Assembly: GCF_005116675.2 (NCBI RefSeq)
Contig: NZ_CP050699.1
Span: 3,495,001-3,559,000, forward strand
From: Desulfosediminicola ganghwensis
Lineage (GTDB): Bacteria > Desulfobacterota > Desulfobulbia > Desulfobulbales > Desulfocapsaceae
DNA: 64,000 nt
Direction: 5' to 3'
Shown here: positions 8,462-16,261 of the stretch, one piece after another
Position numbering within the stretch: the first letter of the stretch is position 1
Layout of the letters: every line of letters begins with the position of its first letter
The notes under the pieces: generated by a model
The model's database searches: none
What the model was told of the DNA's origin: nothing
Seen by the model: only the letters and a program-made list of their open reading frames with translations
Translations under genes and position numbers: made by a program

Positions 8462-9433
8462 TTATTGCTGTTTTTGCAGCCAGTTAGACATATGATCAAT
8501 TATGATTTTTTTGTTTTCAACTTCAAACCATTCAAGATCGGTAATTTTGTTGAACCAGGTATACTGGCGCTTAGCGTATCGCCTGGTATCACGGGCAAGA
8601 TATTCCATCATTTCCTCGTAATTCCACAATCCGCTCAAGAAGTTCAACATATGCCGGTAACCTATAGACTTCATGGAGTTGAGATTTTCATGATAACCCA
8701 TCTTGAGGAGCCCCATAACCTCCTCTTCCAATCCCTGTTCAAGCATGATCTCAGAACGCATATTGATACGCTCATAAAGTTTCTGCCGATCGCAGGTTAA
8801 ACCAACCTGCAAGATGTTATTCACTATCCCGTTTTGCTCTGACTGTTTCTGGCGACGCAGATGCTCAGACCAGGGAACCCCGGATGCAAGGTAAATCTCA
8901 AGCCCTCTGATTATTCTCAAAGTATCGTTGGGATGGATTCTATCGGCGCTAATACGGTCACATAGGGATAATTCCTCGTGTAGTTTCGAGGTGCCTTCGC
9001 TTGCCGCTCTCAGCTTAAGCTGTTCCCTGATTTCACGATCTTCGGGAACACCGGCAAAGAGACCGTCAACAAGTGCCTTGAGGTAGAGTCCAGTGCCTCC
9101 GGTAAGTAAAGGTGTTTTACCTTTTGCAATGATTGCAGCAATTGCGGCGGCAGCTTCTTTGACAAAACGTGCCGCATCATATTCCTCATCGGGGTAAGCA
9201 ACATCAATAAGATGATGAGGGATCCCCGCCATCTCTTCCGGCTTGATTTTCGCGGTACCGATATCCATGAATTTGTAAACCTGCATGGAGTCAACACTAA
9301 TGATTTCGCAGTTACAAACCCTGGCTATTTCCAGGGAGAGATCTGTTTTGCCTATAGCTGTGGGACCAACAAGAGCAAGTACCGGGGTGTTCGTCAGTTC
9401 TTGGTAAATAGTGTCTGTGGATTCGGTCATCAT
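8462..9433 (-). CDS. miaA: tRNA dimethylallyltransferase MiaA
   Basis: MiaA (323 aa) transfers a dimethylallyl group to A37 of tRNAs that read UNN codons, the first step to ms2i6A. The Walker A loop GPTAIGKTDL, the DSMQVYK segment, LTGGTGLYLKAL and the C-terminal RRYAKRQYTWF are family hallmarks. Two ATGs in tandem overlap the stop of the upstream comEA-like gene (ATGATG over TGA), so the pair is translationally coupled. RecJ follows 33 bases downstream. MiaB, which acts on the product, is encoded nearby. Confidence 0.95.
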   Translation of the reverse strand: MMTESTDTIYQELTNTPVLALVGPTAIGKTDLSLEIARVCNCEIISVDSMQVYKFMDIGTAKIKPEEMAGIPHHLIDVAYPDEEYDAARFVKEAAAAIAAIIAKGKTPLLTGGTGLYLKALVDGLFAGVPEDREIREQLKLRAASEGTSKLHEELSLCDRISADRIHPNDTLRIIRGLEIYLASGVPWSEHLRRQKQSEQNGIVNNILQVGLTCDRQKLYERINMRSEIMLEQGLEEEVMGLLKMGYHENLNSMKSIGYRHMLNFLSGLWNYEEMMEYLARDTRRYAKRQYTWFNKITDLEWFEVENKKIIIDHMSNWLQKQQ

Positions 9434-9903
9434 TTAAAAGTGATATGGTTTGCGAGCTGTGCTGATCGCTTTTCGCCTATTCCAGGTATTTTTTCAAGTT
9501 GTTTTATCGTTGTTACCGGACCATACTGCCTGCGGTGTTGCACTATCCGTTCTGCCATGGCAGGACCGATCCCGGGCAGTGTCGACAGAAGCGAGTAGTC
9601 AGCGCTATTGATAGGTACAGGTTCAAAGAAAAACGGTGTCAGATGAGAAGCTCTATCTCTATCATCATCAACGGATTCATCATGTTGCTCATTTACAAGT
9701 GTCAACTCACCATTTACCTGACGAAGCATTACCTTCTCCGTTACGACAGTGCTGCACCCCAGTTCAGAGTAAAATTGACCTAAAGCTTGGGTTATCAGGT
9801 ATATGGCAGCTAATACGAGCAGAATCAGCTGATTAGCATCTAGATTACGAAATTCTCTCATTAGATCTGACGTTAATCTCACAATTAGAAGATTGAACCG
9901 CAT
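9430..9903 (-). CDS. ComEA-like helix-hairpin-helix protein with N-terminal membrane anchor
   Basis: A 157-residue protein. A single hydrophobic segment (about 25-43, LILLVLAAIYLITQALG) anchors the N terminus. After a polar, acidic linker (about 55-90), a double helix-hairpin-helix domain follows (PINSADYSLLSTLPGIGPA and IPGIGEKRSAQLANHI). This layout is that of ComEA, the periplasmic DNA receptor for uptake, though here the gene stands alone without other competence genes and may serve another DNA-binding role. An alternative start at the second Met (9861) would give MREFRNLDANQL. It overlaps the start of miaA by four bases. Confidence 0.8.
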   Translation of the reverse strand: MRFNLLIVRLTSDLMREFRNLDANQLILLVLAAIYLITQALGQFYSELGCSTVVTEKVMLRQVNGELTLVNEQHDESVDDDRDRASHLTPFFFEPVPINSADYSLLSTLPGIGPAMAERIVQHRRQYGPVTTIKQLEKIPGIGEKRSAQLANHITFK

Positions 9904-10292
9904 GGATATCTAATCTATCGCATCAGAAGTCACCAGGAGTCTGTTGGATTAAACCCTTTTTGACTAACTCATCGTTATCGAATGAAAAATAATGCTCGCA
10001 ATGTCAAAAATATGGCTCTGCTTATTTTTCCTTCGATGCCTCGATTTGAGTGAAAATCGCAATAGTCCGACAGTCTCCTAGAATGTATCTTGAAAAGGGA
10101 TTATTGCAATATTCATTTGCCGCTGTCAGAATTCGATTAGCCAAAAGGAACGTTTTTTCCTTGTGTTGCCTGAAATCTGGCTGTATAAACCTTGCTTCCA
10201 GTCAAAAAATGTTACCGAACATCCCTTGATGGGTACAAGGTGCTTTCGGTAAATGCTAAAACCCATGTAAATCAAATCGGATAAGTAAAGTG
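9904..10292. other. Intergenic region between divergent comEA-like and trmL genes
   Basis: About 390 bases between divergently transcribed genes. It must hold both promoters, but I see no near-consensus -35/-10 pair, repeat or small gene that I would defend. Confidence 0.5.
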
Positions 10293-10766
10293 ATGGATTC
10301 AGCAAACACATTTAACATAGTACTCGTTCAACCTGAAATTCCACCAAATACCGGCTCTATAGCCAGGCTGTGCGGAGCAACAAAAACCATTCTTCACCTT
10401 ATTCATCCACTGGGTTTCTCCACTGATGATAAACATTTAAAGCGTGCAGGGCTCGATTATTGGCAATATGTAGACATTGTTTACTGGGATAGCCTTGATG
10501 ACTTTTTAGAACAGCAGGATGAAAAAAGGCTCTACTTTTTCACCACAAAAACTGACAAGCCTTTTACAGACGCACAATACAAACCCGGTGATTTCCTTAT
10601 TTTTGGCAGAGAAACAAAAGGGTTGCCTGAAGAGATAAGAACATTGTATTCTGACCGTTGCTATACGTTACCCATGCAAAGTCCTGATATCAGGAGTCTG
10701 AATCTAGCAATGACCGCGGGTATCGTCCTCTACGAAGCACTACGACAGAACAATTACACGATTTAA
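10293..10766 (+). CDS. trmL: tRNA (cytidine(34)-2'-O)-methyltransferase TrmL
   Basis: TrmL (157 aa) is a minimal SPOUT methyltransferase that 2'-O-methylates the wobble base of tRNA-Leu isoacceptors. The three SPOUT motifs are visible: LVQPEIPPNTGSIARLC, FGRETKGLPEE and SLNLAMTAGIVLYEALRQ, the last two forming the knotted SAM site. The frame begins with GTG at 10290, directly followed by the ATG at 10293, which is the likelier start. serC follows 52 bases downstream on the same strand, so the two may be co-transcribed. In E. coli TrmL needs the i6A37 modification made by MiaA, encoded just upstream in the other direction. Confidence 0.92.
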   Translation: MDSANTFNIVLVQPEIPPNTGSIARLCGATKTILHLIHPLGFSTDDKHLKRAGLDYWQYVDIVYWDSLDDFLEQQDEKRLYFFTTKTDKPFTDAQYKPGDFLIFGRETKGLPEEIRTLYSDRCYTLPMQSPDIRSLNLAMTAGIVLYEALRQNNYTI

Positions 10767-10818
10767 GTTAACAGTTTTCAGTAAGGAAATTGTGTTGTTA
10801 TCCAAGGAGAATCCTAAA

Positions 10819-11901
10819 ATGCCAGAGAGAGTCTTTAATTTCAGTCCAGGGCCCGCCACCCTTCCCTACGAAGTTCTGCAGCAGGCAAGCAAAGATATTG
10901 TCAATTTCAAGGATTCAGGTATCGGACTCATCGAAATCAGCCATCGCTCAAAAGAGTTCATGGCAGTTATCGAAGATGCCGAATCGCTTTTGCGCGAGCT
11001 TATGGCGATTCCCGATAACTACAAAGTACTCTTTCTTCAGGGCGGAGCTTCAAGCCAATTTTTTATGGTGCCGATGAATCTTATGGTTGGGAAAAAGGCA
11101 ACTTATCTCAATACCGGCACCTGGTCAAAAAAGGCCATTAAAGAGGCAAAGCTTTTCGGTGATGTCGATGTGGCATTTTCCAGTGAAGAGGATAGTTTCA
11201 ATCGCGTGCCAAAGCAGCAGGAATACAGTGTCGCAGATGATTCAGAATTTCTCTATTTTGTCTCGAACAACACCATCTACGGCACCCAGTTTCATGAGAT
11301 GCCGGAAACTGAAAAGATGCTTGTTTGTGATATGTCTTCCGACATTCTTGCCCGAAAGATAGATGTTTCCAAATTCGGTCTTATATTTGCGGGTGCCCAG
11401 AAAAATCTTGGGCCGGCTGGTGTTACCTTGGTGATTATCAGGGAAGATCTTCTTGGTAAAGCACCTGAGAGTACGCCTACCATGCTGAACTATAAGACCC
11501 ATGCGGATAAAGGGTCTATGTTCAATACCCCCCCTACTTTTCCCATTTACATAGTGGCTGAAGTATTGAAATGGCTGAAGGCTAAGGGTGGTGTCACGGA
11601 GATGGAGAAAATCAATCGGGAAAAGGCAGCTCTCATCTATACTGCTATTGATGCCACTGACTATTATCGTGGTCATTCAGATGCTGATTCACGATCAATC
11701 ATGAATATTTCTTTCAACCTTCCCACGGCTGAACTTGAAGCAAAATTTATCGCCGAAGCAGCCGAAATCGGACTTAACGGACTCAAGGGCCACCGCTCCA
11801 TAGGTGGATGTCGTGCTTCCATATATAATGCATTCCCAAGGGAAGGCGTTGTCAAACTGGTTGAGTTTATGAAAGAGTTTGAGGCAAAAAATCCCGCATA
11901 A
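10819..11901 (+). CDS. serC: Phosphoserine aminotransferase
   Basis: SerC (360 aa) is a class V PLP aminotransferase making phosphoserine from phosphohydroxypyruvate, and it can also act in pyridoxal phosphate synthesis. The N terminus FNFSPGPATLP, the phosphate-binding LFLQGGASSQF, the PLP-lysine motif FAGAQKNLGPAGVT and the C-terminal GHRSIGGCRASIYNA are diagnostic. A longer frame starts at a GTG (10792), but AAGGAGA at 10804-10810 sits eight bases before the ATG at 10819, which fixes the start there. A hairpin terminator follows at 11940-11973. Confidence 0.95.
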   Translation: MPERVFNFSPGPATLPYEVLQQASKDIVNFKDSGIGLIEISHRSKEFMAVIEDAESLLRELMAIPDNYKVLFLQGGASSQFFMVPMNLMVGKKATYLNTGTWSKKAIKEAKLFGDVDVAFSSEEDSFNRVPKQQEYSVADDSEFLYFVSNNTIYGTQFHEMPETEKMLVCDMSSDILARKIDVSKFGLIFAGAQKNLGPAGVTLVIIREDLLGKAPESTPTMLNYKTHADKGSMFNTPPTFPIYIVAEVLKWLKAKGGVTEMEKINREKAALIYTAIDATDYYRGHSDADSRSIMNISFNLPTAELEAKFIAEAAEIGLNGLKGHRSIGGCRASIYNAFPREGVVKLVEFMKEFEAKNPA

Positions 11902-11939
11902 CAGATGTGCTTAACATGGGGTGTTGCTGTAATGTTTTC

Positions 11940-11973
11940 GGGCTGGGATACAACACGTTATCCCGGCCCTTTT
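11940..11973 (+). terminator. Rho-independent terminator of trmL-serC
   Basis: GGGCTGGGATA pairs with TATCCCGGCCC (one G-T pair) around an eight-base loop and is followed by TTTT. Confidence 0.85.
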
Positions 11974-12093
11974 AGGTCTATAGATTTCTAAAGACTACAA
12001 CTGAATCACACCAAAAGCAGTGATAAATTCGCCGCTGCGCTGAACTAAGCTGGTTGATTTTCATTTCTTCAAATATCTTATTTAAAGAGGACT

Positions 12094-12960
12094 ATGCATT
12101 ACGTAGGACAAATCATCCGTCCACCGAGCGAAGCTCATTCGATCATCCTTCAGGTGACTGTGGGCTGCTCACATAACAAGTGCACTTTTTGCGGTGCTTA
12201 CAAAGATAAGCGCTTTGAAATCAAAGAAGATCCGATTGTGCAAAGTGATTTAGATTTTGCGGCGCAATATTGCCGGAATCAGAACAAGGTCTTTCTTGCA
12301 GATGGTGACGCACTTGTTATCCCCTTTAAGAGATTAAAAAAAATATTTTCAGATATTCGGATAAAACTCCCATGGGTAAACCGTATATCTCTTTATGCCA
12401 GCGCCAGGTCAATACGAAGCAAAAGTGTCGAACAGCTCGTTGAACTGAAAAAGCTAGGACTTGATCGGGTCTATCTTGGTCTGGAGAGCGGTAATGACAA
12501 GGTGCTCGCTTTAGTAAAAAAAGGCGAAACGGCTGAGTCCATGATTGCAGCGTCCGAAAAAATCAGAGAGGCCGGGCTGTTTCTTTCCGCAATGGTTATT
12601 TTAGGTTTAGCCGGGCGTGAATTGTCCAGCAAGCATGCGATAGAGACTGCAAAAGTCTTGAATAAGATGCAACCCAAAAGAATTGCTGCTCTGACTCTTA
12701 TGCTGCTCGACAATACAGAGCTTGCCAGACTCTATCGCGATGGCCGGTTTGAGCTACTCGAGCCATTTGAAATGTTAAAAGAATTGAGATTGTTGATAGA
12801 CAATCTCGATACGGCCAGTCAGTTTTTTGCCAATCATGCCTCCAATTATCTGCCGATCATGGGACGGGTGCCCAGAGACAGGGAGAAAATGTTGGAAATG
12901 ATTGATGATGGATTACAGGATACACACCAGCTTGTACCTGAAGGTTTTAGAAGGTTATGA
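12094..12960 (+). CDS. Radical SAM protein with a CX4CX2C cluster motif
   Basis: A 288-residue radical SAM enzyme of unknown substrate. The N-terminal ILQVTVGCSHNKCTFCGAYK places cysteines at 25, 30 and 33, so the cluster motif is CX4CX2C rather than the usual CX3CX2C; this variant is known in a group of B12-independent COG1032-like proteins. It has a TIM-barrel core with LGLDRVYLGLESG (the SAM/Elp3-like ESG segment) and no cobalamin-binding or SPASM domain. The stop overlaps the ATG of rlmN (ATGA), so the two are translationally coupled. A role in RNA or cofactor modification is only a guess from that coupling. Confidence 0.82.
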   Translation: MHYVGQIIRPPSEAHSIILQVTVGCSHNKCTFCGAYKDKRFEIKEDPIVQSDLDFAAQYCRNQNKVFLADGDALVIPFKRLKKIFSDIRIKLPWVNRISLYASARSIRSKSVEQLVELKKLGLDRVYLGLESGNDKVLALVKKGETAESMIAASEKIREAGLFLSAMVILGLAGRELSSKHAIETAKVLNKMQPKRIAALTLMLLDNTELARLYRDGRFELLEPFEMLKELRLLIDNLDTASQFFANHASNYLPIMGRVPRDREKMLEMIDDGLQDTHQLVPEGFRRL

Positions 12961-14021
12961 CAGAAAAAAAGACAGATTTACGTAATTTTGACCAGGAACA
13001 GCTGATTCAGTTTGTGGAGAGCCTGGGACAACCGGCATTTCGAGGTAAACAGATCATGGCATGGCTCTATCGGCCAGGGATAAATGATTTTGCCGAAATG
13101 ACCGATCTTGCCAAATCTTTTCGAAAAGTATTGGCAGAACACGCATACTTATCGAGTTTTACGAATCCGATTATTGAGAAATCATCGGACGGTTGTGTGA
13201 AGTTCGGTTTTATTCTCGATGACGGACACATTATAGAATCGGTGCTCATTCCAGAGCCAGATCGAAATACGCTCTGCATTTCGTCCCAGGTTGGTTGTGC
13301 TATGCACTGCTCTTTCTGCCTTACCGGAACAATGGGTTTCAAACGTAATCTCACCGCAAGTGAGATCGTAAACCAGGTCTGTGCAGTACGGGATTATCTG
13401 TTGGCACAGCCGGAGGAAGATCTCATCGGCCCCGACAGGGTGACAAACCTGGTATATATGGGCATGGGAGAGCCACTCAATAATCTGAAGAATGTTATCA
13501 CTTCGCTCTCTATTCTTACGGAACCGAAAGGCCTCGACCTGACTGCTCGCAAGATCACAGTTTCCACCTGCGGAATTGTGCCGAAAATGAGAGAGCTTGG
13601 CTTAAACTCAAAGGCCAATCTGGCAATTTCCCTCCACGCGGTGGACGATAACACCCGTGATGCACTTATGCCTGTCAACGAACGATATTCACTCGACGAG
13701 TTGTTGCAGGCCTGTAGGGATTTCCCCATGCCGAAGCGTAGACGAATCATGTTCGAGTATATTCTGCTTGCAGGTATTAACGATTCTGATAAGGATGCCA
13801 GAATACTGGCTAAAAAACTTCGAGGTATCCCCTGCAAAATCAATCTGTTGCCGTACAATGAATGTGCTGAACTTCCCTATAAGAGTCCACCTCGTGACAG
13901 GATGCTGGCATTTCAGAAAATCTTGCTGGACGCTCACTATTCAGTCTTTATAAGAAATAGCAGAGGATCAGATATTTCAGCAGCCTGCGGGCAGTTGGCT
14001 GGCAAAGATCAAGCAAGCTAA
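12957..14021 (+). CDS. rlmN: Dual-specificity RNA methyltransferase RlmN
   Basis: RlmN (354 aa) methylates C2 of A2503 in 23S rRNA and A37 in some tRNAs by a radical mechanism. The SAM-cluster cysteines are C114, C118 and C121 (CAMHCSFC), and the methyl-carrying cysteine is C344 in SAACGQL. MGMGEPLNNL, ISLHAVDD and FEYILLAGINDSD are further family motifs. The start overlaps the preceding radical SAM gene by four bases. The nitroreductase gene follows after 12 bases with its own strong ribosome site. Confidence 0.95.
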   Translation: MTEKKTDLRNFDQEQLIQFVESLGQPAFRGKQIMAWLYRPGINDFAEMTDLAKSFRKVLAEHAYLSSFTNPIIEKSSDGCVKFGFILDDGHIIESVLIPEPDRNTLCISSQVGCAMHCSFCLTGTMGFKRNLTASEIVNQVCAVRDYLLAQPEEDLIGPDRVTNLVYMGMGEPLNNLKNVITSLSILTEPKGLDLTARKITVSTCGIVPKMRELGLNSKANLAISLHAVDDNTRDALMPVNERYSLDELLQACRDFPMPKRRRIMFEYILLAGINDSDKDARILAKKLRGIPCKINLLPYNECAELPYKSPPRDRMLAFQKILLDAHYSVFIRNSRGSDISAACGQLAGKDQAS

Positions 14022-14033
14022 GGAGGGGCCGAT

Positions 14034-14774
14034 ATGGCGTCTGGAGATATGGTTTCGATGCAATTTATGCAAAAAAGCAGTATCTCAAGAAACGGATTGA
14101 AAGCTGAGAGATCGCCGATGCTCAAAGCCGCCCCACCCTTTAAAACCTATCCCGATGCTCAACGCTTTAATCTGCCGGAAAAAAGCAGCGGCTTCACACC
14201 TCAAGAACCCGATCTGAACAAATTGCTTAAAAAGAGGAGATCTGGTCGGGTTTATTCAAAAGCACCAATAGCTTTTGATTCTCTCGCCCACATTGTCTGG
14301 GCAGGACAAGGAGTAACAGCTGCAGCCGGAGACAGGCTTTTTCGTACGGCACCATCAGCCGGAGCTCTCTACCCCATCGAAACCTATCTCTCTGTTCAGA
14401 ATGTCGACACTCTCTCTCCCGGCCTGTATCATCTCGATGTAACCAACTTGGCCCTCGAATACCTTCAGGAGGGGCATCTGGGGAGCCAGATCACCAGGGC
14501 GTGCCTCGATCAAACATTTCTCTCCCAGGCTGCTGTTATATTTATCTGGACAGCAGTTTTTATGAGAACTTTACCCAGATATGGCGATCGCGGTCTCCGG
14601 TTCATTTTCATGGAATCAGCTCATATCTGTCAGAATATTCTGCTTGCAGCTGAAGCGAATGATGCCTGGGGGTGTCCGGTTGCAGCTTTTTTTGATGCCG
14701 AGATGAATGATATTCTAAAAATTGACGGGGTACATGAGGCAACTATCTACGTGGCTGCTATCGGAAAGCGATAA
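14034..14774 (+). CDS. SagB-type nitroreductase-family flavoprotein
   Basis: A 246-residue FMN-dependent oxidoreductase of the nitroreductase superfamily. KKRRSGRVYSKAP is the N-terminal FMN phosphate-binding region; RTAPSAGALYPIETYL is typical of the SagB/ThcOx branch; RYGDRGLRFIFMESAHICQN and GCPVAAFFD complete the fold. In SagB systems the enzyme oxidises azolines in peptides, but no cyclodehydratase or precursor gene is seen here, so a stand-alone reductase is more likely. An excellent ribosome site, AAGGAGG at 14020-14026, fixes the start. Confidence 0.85.
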   Translation: MASGDMVSMQFMQKSSISRNGLKAERSPMLKAAPPFKTYPDAQRFNLPEKSSGFTPQEPDLNKLLKKRRSGRVYSKAPIAFDSLAHIVWAGQGVTAAAGDRLFRTAPSAGALYPIETYLSVQNVDTLSPGLYHLDVTNLALEYLQEGHLGSQITRACLDQTFLSQAAVIFIWTAVFMRTLPRYGDRGLRFIFMESAHICQNILLAAEANDAWGCPVAAFFDAEMNDILKIDGVHEATIYVAAIGKR

Positions 14775-14875
14775 CAATTGGATTGGTTGCAAAAAAACTG
14801 CCGATAAGCGAAATTGATTATGACGGATACTGTCACCTACAAGAACCTCTGAGCACTGCCGAAAGGACGTATGAT

Positions 14876-15301
14876 ATGCCTGATCTAAAACAACGTATAT
14901 TGGAAATCATTGCTGAGCCGCATCTTGCCAGTTTTGCGACACTGACATTAGAAATGAAACCCTGGGTAAGATATGTAATTGCTGTTGGTGATGATGATTT
15001 GACGATTCGTTTTGCCTCGTATGTTGACTCGAGAAAGATTGAACAGATACGGGCAAACCCGGAAGTGCATATGACTTCCGGGGTATCTGGTTTGGCCGAT
15101 ATGAACCCTTACCTGCAGATTCAGGCGACAGCAACTTTTTCAACAGACCATCACGACAGGCACGGATTCTGGAACGAAAAACTTCGCTCTATCTTTGCCG
15201 GACCTGATGACCCGTTGTACTGCGTGGTGATCATATCACCTTACAGAATCGAATATTGCCGACAAGGCCCCTATGAGCCTGATGTGTGGATAAAAATATA
15301 A
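14876..15301 (+). CDS. Pyridoxamine 5'-phosphate oxidase-like FMN-binding split-barrel protein
   Basis: A 141-residue protein starting at MPDLKQRILEIIAEP and continuing LASFATLTLEMKPWVRYVIAV, RFASYVDSRKIEQIRANPEVHMT and ATATFSTD, the pattern of general-stress/PNPOx-like split barrels that bind FMN or F420. A longer frame begins at a TTG (14783), but AAGGA eight bases before the ATG at 14876 and the family length make the shorter start better. It follows the nitroreductase on the same strand with a gap of about 100 bases. Substrate unknown. Confidence 0.8.
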   Translation: MPDLKQRILEIIAEPHLASFATLTLEMKPWVRYVIAVGDDDLTIRFASYVDSRKIEQIRANPEVHMTSGVSGLADMNPYLQIQATATFSTDHHDRHGFWNEKLRSIFAGPDDPLYCVVIISPYRIEYCRQGPYEPDVWIKI

Positions 15302-15415
15302 ACTCTGCCAGAGGGTGTTTTTCGTTTCTGTTGAATGGCCAATTAGAATGAGCCCGAGCATACCAGAAAATAATATCAAGACAGCAGTGTTTCACGTATC
15401 TGAGTGACCAACTCT

Positions 15416-15457
15416 GACACATCCCTTCAGTCTCTGTATAGATTGAAGGGATGTGTC
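15416..15457. terminator. Long hairpin between convergent operons
   Basis: An 18-bp stem (left arm GACACATCCCTTCAGTCT, one G-T pair) with a six-base loop lies between the convergent split-barrel gene and the Ehr-like operon. Neither side has a clean U-tract, so it may stabilise transcript ends or terminate weakly in both directions. Confidence 0.65.
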
Positions 15458-15471
15458 GTTGCTAAAAGAAG

Positions 15472-16221
15472 TTACTTAAAATAGTTCAGCAAAGCATGCA
15501 AAGTTGTCAACGGATGTGGCGGACAACCGGGGATGTAGAGATCGACAGGAACCAGGCTGTTTAAGTCACCGATGACCTCTTCACTGCCGCGAAACGGGCC
15601 GCCTGAAATCGAGCAGCAGCCGCTTGCAATAACGACCTTGGGCGACGGCACCGCCTCATAAGTATCTATAAGTGCCTGCCGCATATTGCGCGAAATTGGC
15701 CCGGTGACATGAATACCATCTGCGTGTCGCGGAGATGCGACAATATCAATACCAAATCGAGAGAGGTCAAAAAACGGTGTATTAAGTACATTGGTATCAG
15801 CTTCGCAGGAATTGCAACCCGCTGCCGAGACCTGGCGAAGCTGAAGAGAACGTCCAAAGAGTTTTTTGAAGTGCTGTTTTGAGTGATCAGCCAAAGCTGG
15901 CAGTGCCCCACCGGTAACAAGATCTTCCCGGTTCGCTGCCCCTAGTTCAAAATTTTCGCTGAAGCTGACAAATGCACCCCCTTCCCCTTCCACCGATTCG
16001 CATTGACCGCAAAAGGTACAACGCCCCAGATCAATAGTTTTTTCCGTAGCGTCAATTGCTTCCTGCGGGCATATACAAACACACTCAGCTATAACATCTG
16101 CACTGCAATCTGTGTTGATTACCGGCATCCCTCGATAGCGATGATACAGAGCAATAGGCTCTTTGGGGTACTTTGAGGTTTTGTTCCCCTGCTCAAGTTT
16201 GTTCTTTAGTATTTTCAGCAT
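15472..16221 (-). CDS. hyfI: Ehr/hydrogenase-4-like small subunit (NuoB/HycG family) with degenerate ferredoxin domain
   Basis: A 249-residue electron-transfer subunit. The C-terminal NuoB-like half keeps the ligands for the proximal [4Fe-4S] cluster (C136, C139 in GCNSCE, one of C202/C203 in SGCCS, and C233 in PGCPP). The N-terminal half is a 2[4Fe-4S] ferredoxin-type domain that has decayed: C68, C71, C74 and C51 can still form one cluster, but the CxxCxxC of the other motif is reduced to C39, C47 and C49. It is the last gene of the operon, 40 bases after the large subunit. It should sit on the cytoplasmic face and pass electrons to the membrane module. Confidence 0.87.
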   Translation of the reverse strand: MLKILKNKLEQGNKTSKYPKEPIALYHRYRGMPVINTDCSADVIAECVCICPQEAIDATEKTIDLGRCTFCGQCESVEGEGGAFVSFSENFELGAANREDLVTGGALPALADHSKQHFKKLFGRSLQLRQVSAAGCNSCEADTNVLNTPFFDLSRFGIDIVASPRHADGIHVTGPISRNMRQALIDTYEAVPSPKVVIASGCCSISGGPFRGSEEVIGDLNSLVPVDLYIPGCPPHPLTTLHALLNYFK

Positions 16222-16261
16222 AGTTCAAACCTTATATATCACTCATTGCGGTTTAACCGTT

